Shown here piece after piece: positions 56,201 through 64,000 of a stretch of DNA of 64,000 nt. A model generated the notes under the pieces. It was not told the origin of the DNA. It saw nothing but the letters and a program-made list of their open reading frames with translations, and did no database searches. Both the position numbers and the translations under genes were made by a program. The stretch lies in NCBI GenBank assembly GCA_000507305.1, contig DF239245.1:59855-123854 (forward strand). The letters run 5' to 3'. Origin of the DNA: Breviolum minutum Mf 1.05b.01 (taxonomy: Eukaryota; Sar; Dinophyceae; Suessiales; Symbiodiniaceae). The first letter of the stretch is position 1, and every line of letters starts with the position of its first letter.

Positions 56201-56847
56201 GCTAGGACAAGGTGATTTTGACTTTTGGAATTCATCTTGTGCTTGCTTTCATTATTTTATAAAGTTGAGCTTTTAAGCAGCTGCAGGGAATGTCAAGCAT
56301 GTAGTCGCGCTGGACACTCAAGGCAGCAACAGCGCTCAATTGATCTCGACTGGAGCTGCTAAAGAAACGTGCACAACAGTTCTATCCGCCAGAAAGATAA
56401 ATGCAAATCAAAGTCTAGGTGGAATGCTTTCGCCAGGCAGATTTTGCTCAGAGGTTTGCTACAATTCTACTTTCTCAGAACATGAGCAAGCATCAGACAT
56501 AGTCGATTGGATTAGCTCAAAGAGGGCAAAGTTCACCATGCTTGGGGTCGGAGTCAGTGAAGAGACACTCCGAAAGCACCATGACATCCACTGGCAACCT
56601 ACGAGTTTCTTGACCCAGGGAATCAGCCTTCATGACTTCTCGAAGCTCTCAGTCACCCAAGGTTGAGGTGCAGAAGCGTCCCCAGTTCAGCACGGATGTG
56701 GCTGCGAAGCAGGATGCTAGTCTTCCTGCAACAAAACTCGAAACTTCTCAGAACAAAATATCTATGCAGTTGCCGTATTTGAATCAAACTGAAGGACTCT
56801 AGTATGGACAATAGTTCTGGTCCCCTATCTAGAGAGTTGCAGTAACA

Positions 56848-57060
56848 TCAAGGTGAGTTGCGTTTCATTAACAGCTGCGGGTCCTGAATCCATGTCAACG
56901 CCTTGCGATCACGATTACAGTCGGAATGAAGGATCACATCGGTGTTGGGTCGTGGATCCTCCGCACCCTCGAAGGGATGAATGCAGCGACCGGACTCATG
57001 TTGCAGAAGAAAGCCACCAGTCACAGCCGCTGACGGAATCTTTTTGAAGTGGGGCTGGTA
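56848..57060 (-). CDS. Trefoil-like (ricin-B/CBM13-type) segment, tentative
   Basis: The minus strand reads SAAVTGGFLLQHESGRCIHP, FEGAEDPRPNTDVILHSDCN and RDRKALTWIQDPQLLM. The order hydrophobic-LQHxxSGRCIHP, NTDVxLHSxC, then a W is like beta-trefoil lectin repeats, in which each repeat ends with a Q-x-W-type motif. Such domains bind sugars (family knowledge); the function here is inferred. No splice sites resolved. Confidence 0.4.
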   Translation of the reverse strand, partial: YQPHFKKIPSAAVTGGFLLQHESGRCIHPFEGAEDPRPNTDVILHSDCNRDRKALTWIQDPQLLMKRNSP

Positions 57061-57649
57061 AGTCTTTGAGGCCTTGCACAGCTGCAATTTCAGTGACTGA
57101 GGCGACTCATCGAGTCTTTCTTTCGGCTTAAGAATCTTCAGAGTGATGAAGGTGAATTACCCCCCCACCAACAATCAGGGAAATGGAGAATGCTTCAACA
57201 TAAGTCGGAAGAAAAATCAGTGCAGATTGAAAAAAAAGAAAGGTCATTGTCATTTTCCAGGGAACAAGGACAGATCGATGTGGATCTCTCTGAATCGTTG
57301 CAGGCTGCAGGTTCTTTATAGTGGCTTCAAAGACAATCTAATCTAAGGCTTTGGGACAGGTTCTGTGAACAAGGTTCCGGGCATGGTTTTGAAAAGTTCC
57401 GTGCATGAATTTGATTTCCACGTGCTGCTCTTGCCATTGGGGATATGTATCCTGGGTGTGTATTTCTCCCAGAGACCCACATAAAACAGAGCACTTTCTG
57501 GTTCCAGCTAAGCTGCACAATCAACCGGGAATGCCAATTTGGGCTCCTTGGGTGTCATCTCAGGATCATCGTCTCCTTCGACATGAGTGCACCTGTGACA
57601 TGTGTTTTGTGCTCAACAGTCTCAAGAGTCTCAGAGTCTGGAAAGGATG

Positions 57650-57825
57650 ATGGAAGAGACAAAGTGCAAAAACACCAAAAACACCAAAATCAAGCATTGT
57701 GGAAAAAGACTTTTGTCATCTTTTGTCTCAGGGGCAGCCGGTATCAACGAATCAATAAGCAGGCGCCTGCCACCCTGTTTAAGGTGGTAAGCTTGATTCT
57801 CTGACTCCACCACACGAATATTTTG
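57650..57825 (-). CDS. Unrecognised exon
   Basis: An acceptor TTTGCAG at about 57831 opens VEQNIRVVESENQAYHLKQG and GRRLLIDSLIPAAPETKDDK. Clear protein character with a Lys/Asp-rich end; family unknown. Confidence 0.45.
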
Positions 57826-58099
57826 CTCGACCTGCAAAGCGTTTGTTCAATTTTTTGTAGAATCTGGCAGCTTGGCACAAAAGCACTCTGTTGTTGTATA
57901 TATAACTCAACCTCTTGACTCGACCCCCACCGGCGGGAAGGAACAGCTCAGTAGCATCAGCGTGCCATCATCATCCTCTTCTGATGGTCGTAAACACAAC
58001 CCTGCAGAATGCTTCAGCAAGCGGCCTCATCTCAAGGCATTTGAAAAAAAAAAGTTTTTAACAATTTCCAAACAGTGAAACTTTCAATTGACTGTTGTA

Positions 58100-58500
58100 A
58101 CAACCTGCAAGTAGCTGGATGCCGGGCCTTCACGTGCCCAGCGCCGCTCTTCTTCAGTAGGTGGTGGCCTGGAAATGGTCTGCCGCTGAAGAAGGTTCTC
58201 TCGACGATGCCTGGAGACTTCACGTCGGTTTGGTACAACTGGGCAAGTCCTTTCGCAAAGCCTGAGGACTGACTACAGAGGATGCTTGCTTCAAAAACAA
58301 GTCAAACAACGAAAAAAACACTGTTTCCATTTTACTACTGTTTCTGACTTTCCCAGCTGTTGGCGCACTTTCTCATCAGCTCGCCTGAATTGCAACTTAT
58401 CACATTCCTTCTCGTTGCCCCGTTCTCGTGTAGGCTTGTGATGCACTCGGACCTCAAGAACAGGCATGAAAGGAATTATATATACCTTTACAGCCCAAAC
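58100..58500 (-). CDS. Charged helical exons
   Basis: The upper segment (about 58340-58470) reads VLEVRVHHKPTRERGNEKEC then DKLQFRRADEKVRQQLGKSE. The lower one (58100-58240) reads RPPPTEEERRWAREGPASSY in one frame and QTDVKSPGIVERTFFSGRPF in another. Probably consecutive exons of the gene ending at 57.65 kb; the frame of the lower exon is undecided. Confidence 0.4.
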
Positions 58501-58889
58501 AAATAGCATGAGAGTTACTGACCCTTGCCATCAGTATAGTCCTCCTGCAACATACAAGTTTGATAGATTCAATTGCGAATACAACGAAACTTGCAGTTGA
58601 GAAAATGGTTGATTCTCGCAATCTGCGCAAAAAAGTTGGACAAGGCACATGTCGACAATCTAAATCTGCCCGACAAGAGCTGTCTGTCTGGTAGTTCCAA
58701 ATGCAACGATCCAATTGAGCTGCTTGAAAGGAGTTCCACAGACCCACGCTTTCCAGCGCTTCCTTGCTACCTTTCCAGTGAAATCACCAGGCGATTGGGA
58801 AAGAGGCAAACGTAAGTGTAAGTCCCACCACTTTCGCAGCAGCTTTGCCCAGACCCTTTTCATACATTTTAAAGTTGTTGTGTCATCTA

Positions 58890-59060
58890 CCCTCGGTGTT
58901 CTGTCTCTTCATCCCCTAGAAGTCTATATACTTGGAGATGTGAACGCTCCAGCAATCTCTTGTAGAAACTGTCCCCCAAGAAATCTTTCTCACCTAAGCA
59001 TTCCGTTTCTTTCCCCTTGACAGCCTTGAGACGTCCTGTAGAATAAGGTATAGAAGAAGC
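58890..59060 (-). CDS. Unrecognised exon
   Basis: The minus strand reads STGRLKAVKGKETECLGEKD, FLGDSFYKRLLERSHLQVYR and LLGDEETEHRG, a convincing charged helical segment. It may be an early exon of the 57.6-59.1 kb gene. Confidence 0.45.
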
Positions 59061-59400
59061 CCTGGAGGCAGACAACGAGCTGCAGGCAAAACAAACATTA
59101 CCACCCAAACACAACTTTGAATCCCAAGTCCAAATGGCATTCCTTTACAAAAACTGCTGAACTATGTTTGTTTGCTGCACCCTTGTACCTGCATAGTTTC
59201 ATTGTCTTTGAAAGAGCAACCTACCTGAATCTGACAAGAAGTTCGAACAGGATGTTTGAAGTCCGAGACAATTATAATTGCTCAGCCAACAAAACCTCTA
59301 TCCGCCTATCCGCTATCCTATCTCAACTAATTGAGAAATAGGGAAACAATCGACTAAGTCATCAAACCAGTCTTTTTTGTAGCTAAAGATTGTGCGATGG

Positions 59401-61208
59401 CTAAAATTCGGAGAAATTTTCAAGCATTCTGTCCTGTCCACACTCGCCACCAACGTAGTATCCTCCATTGGGTTCCCAGCCAGCACCACCCCAGCCAGTG
59501 TTGTGGTCGAAAGCATTTTGTTGAGCAAAAAAGACCTCGAAACTGCTGTTCTGAGTAACAGCGACCAAAACAGTTGACAAAAACTTCAATTTCGACACAT
59601 ACTAATCCATGATTTTTTTTTGGGGGGGGCCCAGAATCACAAGATTTCAGTCACGGCACGGCTGCATCCACCAAACGCCGGTCAGGCTTCACCGCAAAAA
59701 AGCCCACATTTAGAGCTTCACCCATACCACCAGATGTACTGAGGAACTTCCTCAGTTCGGTAAGGTCAAACAATCGAAGTCCAGAAAGATCCTCTATTTA
59801 CGGCAGTCTGGTCATACATGCATGTGCATTTTGAAGAATCCATTCATTAAAAGAAAAACGAGTTCAAAATATATCATAGCACTTCATCGCATACCAAATA
59901 ATGAGTCGTGAGACAGAATAGAGAGAGAGAGAGAGGATCTGCCATCCGAGGTTTTGGAAGCTCCCTAGAGACTCCTTCAAGCTCTATGCTTTCAAAGCTG
60001 CCCTGAAGCGGCACAGCGCATCATAGGAGTGATATCACCCTGCACAATGGCTACCAGCAGTGAGGAACAGGCAGATTTGATTTGGAAATTGCATCAAAAC
60101 ACAGAGACGTTCTACGATCATTACATACTATAACGGCAGAGTCGAAGTCCTTACATTCCCCCGCTGTGAATCTGCAAGTCTTCAACTACGAGTCGGTGAT
60201 GTCATTTGCTGTGTCGATCAAGTGAAACTATATATTCTTCCAAATACCACTCAAACCACAAACCCTTTTCTCTGCTGACCTGAAACTCACAGTCGCCATC
60301 AAAATAGGCCACTGCATCATAGCCTTCTATCCCAAGTACATTCAAACGGATCAAGTCTTGGTGGCCACACCAGTCCTTGGTTTCTTCAAACCCAAACATC
60401 AACAAGAAAGAAAAAGGAACACTTCTAAGATCGGGGTTCGGTATCAGACTTGAGACAAAATTCTAGTCGAAGCCTGATAACGTCAGGAAAAAGCAATCAA
60501 GGGGGGGTTGCATCCGAGCTGCTGTCTTTGGATAATGTTTCATGTTTGGCGGCACATCCCAATCCACTGTGTGTAGTTTGATTCCCCACTTCTGGAAGAG
60601 CTTTGTAATCTTGGGTGTTGTCTGGTTGGCATCCGACTTCAACATCACCTCAAATCAAAACAAGATTTAAATGGAAAGGCAAACAGTCTCATCGTCCTTG
60701 AAGAATCTTTGCCAAATATTGGAAACGGCTGAAAGGGTACCTTGCTTTTCAACTCAACCATCCATCCATACTTTGTCCTAGCTATATATGTAATCTTCAC
60801 CTTCCATTGTCTGCACGGAAAGACTTGGCTCAAAGACAACCAACTCTTCGCTTCAACTAAGCTCCCCCACCATAATAAGATCTGTTTGCCCCAACTTGTC
60901 CGCTGCAGCTCTCATCGATTTGATAGAACCCAGCATCCCTTCACTGGGTCGTCCCCAATGGCTCAAGGCCAGTGCATATGTTCCTCTCGTATAGGTCTCG
61001 ACATCTGACAAGCTTGACACCCTATAAGTTGAAGCCTTCAACCACCAAGATTTAGGGAGATTTAGCACCTTTCAGAAACATCATCATACCAAACCCTTCA
61101 CCCTCCCATATCCAGTCCGTTCACAGGCCCTTCTTCAGCACACTTCTCTACGTCCAAGCATGGAACATTGCGCTTGTCCTCTCGCAGAGGCAGACCAGGC
61201 AATTGCGT
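59401..61208 (-). CDS. GT8-type glycosyltransferase (glycogenin/galactosyltransferase-like)
   Basis: Phase-checked exons: 61102-61208 (EDKRNVPCLDVEKCAEEGPV); 60871-61021 (TYALALSHWGRPSEGMLGSI, KSMRAAADKLGQTDLIM); an unresolved part near 60.75 kb (TKYGWMVELKSK); 60523-60621 (LFQKWGIKLHTVDWDVPPNM); 60280-60375, 32 codons (HQDLIRLNVLGIEGYDAVAY, FDGDCEFQ); 60002-60039 (GDITPMMRCAAS); 59660-59750 (FLSTSGGMGEALNVGFFAVK); from 59550 (NAFDHNTGWGGAGWEPNGGY, YVGGECGQ). LNVLGIEGYDAVAYFDGD has the LxLxxYDxVxYxDxD core; DGD would bind the metal and UDP-sugar, and LNVGFFAVKP is the conserved GT8 strand. It transfers sugar to an unknown acceptor. Introns 60376-60522 and 59751-60001 begin GC. The end is uncertain: TAG at 59401, or a further exon at 59313-59395 (FSYKKDWFDDLVD). 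Confidence 0.85.
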
Positions 61209-61319
61209 CTGTGTATATATCTGCACATTTTTGCTGAGACAAGAGTACAGAATATACCGTGAGAGATGGCGACAAAAAGAGACAAAGAAGGAGCAAGAGA
61301 ACAAATACTATTACTGTCA

Positions 61320-61691
61320 GTAAACCATAAAATTGAAGTGAAGGAAGAGCAAGCAGGAGCGGCGGCATGTCCTGACTACAACAGCCTTCACAACCAGGTA
61401 CAATTGGGAGCTCATGCAATTGCCAGCTTCTTTTGGCCTCTCAGTGTGATAATGTTTGACAAACGTGCAAAGTCCCTGGCACATTAATCGACATGGAAAC
61501 AGACCATAGCATTCAATCTTAGTCGCACTTGTTTCACCTTCCATGACAACCATTGAAGTATCTGATTCTGATCGCTGAATACTAGGAGGGTCAGCCAGAA
61601 ACATCAAACAATGGGCGTAGGACTGTGAAGTAGCAATAGGAAACCAAGAAAGGGGGCAAGTTTGATGGGGCACAAGGGAACATAAGACCAC
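61320..61691 (-). CDS. Possible exon upstream of the glycosyltransferase
   Basis: A long minus-strand reading includes PLSWFPIATSQSYAHCLMFL, DTSMVVMEGETSATKIECYG and HYHTERPKEAGNCMSSQLYL. Composition is fair. It could be an N-terminal exon of the GT8 gene (with a hydrophobic VIVFVLLLLLCLFLS span at 61270-61330 in another frame as signal anchor) or chance. Confidence 0.3.
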
Positions 61692-61767
61692 CGTGAAGCA
61701 TTAAACCAACGAATCACTGATACCAATTACCTCCCTAGCTGCTGTGTATCGACAATTGCTAAACTAA

Positions 61768-61930
61768 TCAAAAGCCATATCTTTTCCCAAACATCAGCTG
61801 CATCGGATTTGCCTTCTCAAGCTTTCTTTCTTGATATTTTTCCGGCACATGTTCTTCTATTGCTTGCAACTCTTGAACTGGGTCTGCCCCCTGAGAAGAT
61901 CCAAATGCCGCATCTGTCACGAATAAATCC
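61768..61930 (-). CDS. Unrecognised exon
   Basis: The minus strand reads DAAFGSSQGADPVQELQAIE, EHVPEKYQERKLEKANPMQL and a stop at 61768. Charged and helical with convincing composition; family unknown. Confidence 0.4.
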
Positions 61931-62089
61931 TTAGTGGAATGGACAAAAAGTCTCAGTACAAGACGAATCCCAACATTGCGCCACTGTGTTGAAAAGTAGG
62001 CTTCTATCCCAAACACGTGATAATCGTTACTTGCCAGACAGATGGTACCAACATGACCATGCCACTGTGCAAGACATGCGTCCACTTGA

Positions 62090-63690
62090 ACAAAGTACCA
62101 GCGATGGATTGTCTCACTCGACTAAGGTTTAAAATGGAGGCCATGTTCCCGCACAAAACTATATTTCACTCTGCAAAAGTATAGCAAGAGGGCTTCATGA
62201 CACAGAAACAATTATCCAAAGCAACGATATGGACATGAACAAAAATAAACAAAACAACGACGACAGCTTCAATGTTGTCAGGACATGCAATTTGTTTCTT
62301 CTGGGTGGCTCGAGATCTGGAGTGGAAACAAGACATGCGACGAAGCAGTTTATCCCTTGCAGTGGGTTGCGAAGGCCATTTAATTATCATTTGTTATGGC
62401 AAATTTGGGAAAAACGCTTTTCCCAAATCAAAAAAAAATGAAAGGAACATGTACAACCCTACCCTTACACCTCAAGCTTAATTTTCGGCCACCAGCACAA
62501 AACTTAAAGAAATTTTGTCTACAAGCAGAAAAGAACCATCTTTTTTGGGCTTTGTTTGGGGGAGCAAAATCAGATAAAATGAGGCCAGCAGCTTCTTTTT
62601 CGTTATAACACAAAGATCAGGAGCCTGTGTGAGCATTTCAATTCAATCGTTTTACACGTCATAAGTTTCCGAGATGGAAACTGCTGAAGTAGAAAGATTC
62701 TGCTATCGCAAAGTGTCTGCTGAAAGGATGCCACGTGCGACCAGAAAGAACAAGACACCAGAAACGAATAAGCTCCAAAAGCAACGTTTGGAGCCTTGGA
62801 TGCCATCGTTCAAATCGGTCAAATCCGTCATCAATTTCACTACAAAATGTGAATCTCCAACTGCAAATGTCAATCAGAATCTCCAAAAAAACCGCAACAA
62901 TGATGCGGTGGTAAAAGGTTTACAAACATTGATTTGCAAACATGATTAATACTGCATTGATCAGTGCTGTGCTGGCAAAAATGTTACACCTCCGCAAAAA
63001 TGTATCAAATCATGCAAGTTCTGAAGTGGTTTAATTACACTCATTTCAAACCCACTGCTTGCCACGAAGACGCAACAACCTGCGACAAGGTCGAAACGAA
63101 CATGGGGAGACATGATCATCAAAAACACCCAAACTCGTCAAAATGCGCTAATCACACTACCTCTGATCTACCGAATAAAAAATGTGCAGGTGAAAATAAA
63201 AAACACCCCCATGGTATGACCCATTAAAGCACAGCCGGCCTCCTTTCTGTTTCCGCATGACAGGCGAAGCCGATTCATCAGGTCAAATAAAACACAAAGG
63301 CAAATGCAGTACACACTTTCGCATTGACAGTGAATTGGTTGTCCGAACTTCGGGTGTCTTTGTTTCCATTACGCTACGATTGTTTGGTGTTGTTTTAAGT
63401 TCTTTTGTAAACAGCACCAGCCCCCTTTTGAGACACAACTGCAGCAAATACACAACCCAAACACTTGTGTCCAGCTAAGTTTCAAAGTTAGTGTTGATGT
63501 ATACACAAAAGATCTGGAATCCAGCAAACGTACAATCAACAAGAAACGATTCAATGTTTTGTTGCACCGTTTGCTCTCCGTCACAAGCATCTACCCGGCA
63601 ATTCAAAAAGAACCACGATTGCAAAATAGCAAAAAATAGTCCAACAGAACTAAAAAGCACCGGGCCAGAATCGGTTTGTAATCGCGACCC
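62090..63690. other. Unassigned A/C-rich region
   Basis: The plus strand is A/C-rich and open in several places (62674-62949, 62964-63227, 63257-63478). The translations are Lys/Asn/Thr/His-rich as expected from base composition, and no splice or family signal supports them. The frame 62674-62949 (METAEVERFCYRKVSAERMP) is the least implausible plus-strand candidate of the window. Confidence 0.3.
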
Positions 63691-63699
63691 TCCCGAAAA

Positions 63700-63790
63700 C
63701 GACCAACAACAACGACAACAGCAACAGCAACGACAACAACCACAACGACAACAACAACAACAACAACAGCAACAGCAACAGCAACAACAA

Positions 63791-63832
<42 letters not shown>

Positions 63833-63833
63833 G

Positions 63834-63901
<68 letters not shown>

Positions 63902-63905
63902 CCAC
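63700..63905. repeat. (CAA)n/(CGACAA)n microsatellite
   Basis: About 200 bp alternating CAACAA and CGACAA units. Poly-Gln/Arg, poly-Cys and poly-Leu frames here are artefacts. Confidence 0.95.
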
Positions 63906-63909
63906 CAAC

Positions 63910-64000
63910 AAACAACAACCAACAAGCAACAAGCAAGAACGACTGACAACAAACAACAACCAACAAGCAACAAGCAAGAACGACTGACAACAAACAACAA
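63910..64000. repeat. 41-bp tandem repeat at the window end
   Basis: The unit containing CAAGCAAGAACGACTGAC recurs at a 41-bp spacing (GACTGAC at 63941 and 63982) and is cut by the window edge, so the array probably continues. Confidence 0.85.

Noticed and set aside
62674..62949. 91-codon plus-strand gene beginning METAEVERF
   Set aside because: Plausible-looking but explained by A-rich composition; no splice, leader or family support, and against the direction of the array.
63475..64000. Frames rich in Gln/Arg, Cys or Leu up to 172 codons
   Set aside because: Translations of the CAA/CGA repeat.
1..64000. Prokaryotic operons, CRISPR arrays, tRNA or rRNA genes
   Set aside because: No ribosome-binding-site-led frames, no regularly spaced repeats with unique spacers, and no recognisable tRNA or rRNA cores were seen on reading.

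Overview
This is a eukaryotic nuclear window, most likely from a dinoflagellate; genus cannot be read from it. The long reading frames in it are nearly all non-coding. What does look like protein is mostly in short pieces of about 40-150 nt that join in frame across GT-AG, GC-AG and apparently GA-AG introns. Every convincing coding segment lies on the minus strand, which fits the long one-way gene arrays of dinoflagellates. One gene start has a ten-base match to the end of the dinoflagellate spliced leader 8 nt before its ATG. Microsatellites are frequent, and there are two short non-autonomous DNA transposon-like insertions. I see no rRNA, tRNA, CRISPR array or bacterial operon structure.

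Layout, low to high coordinates (transcription runs the other way). 0.8-6.4 kb: an orphan exon, a small membrane protein gene with a possible relict spliced leader, and exons that include a C2H2 (U1/LUC7-like) zinc-finger end. 7-20 kb: scattered unrecognised exons, several with one membrane span, and large microsatellites at 10.85-11.3 and 14.6-14.8 kb. 20.2-21.2 kb: a nearly complete four-exon gene ending in a CCHC zinc knuckle. 21.9-23.3 kb: a gene with a tandem internal duplication; a 290-bp TA-flanked element sits between the copies and its empty site is in the sister copy. 23.6-33.3 kb: more unrecognised exons and a 476-bp element with a 9-bp target duplication at 26.3-26.8 kb. 33.6-36.3 kb: ankyrin-repeat gene resembling plant AKR2. 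37-45 kb: unrecognised exons. 45.4-48.5 kb: mitochondrial carrier (SLC25) gene. 49-53.5 kb: further unrecognised exons. 54.7-55.3 kb: an uninterrupted 224-codon gene for a lysine/serine-rich protein. 56.8-59.1 kb: unrecognised exons, one trefoil-like. 59.4-61.2 kb: GT8-type glycosyltransferase gene. 62-64 kb: A/C-rich sequence ending in CAA/CGA repeats.

The recognisable genes (carrier, glycosyltransferase, AKR2-like, zinc proteins) are unrelated in function, as is usual in dinoflagellate arrays; I see no pathway linking them. Exon edges below were placed by hand from splice dinucleotides, reading phase and family resemblance. Those described as phase-checked are solid; the others are approximate.
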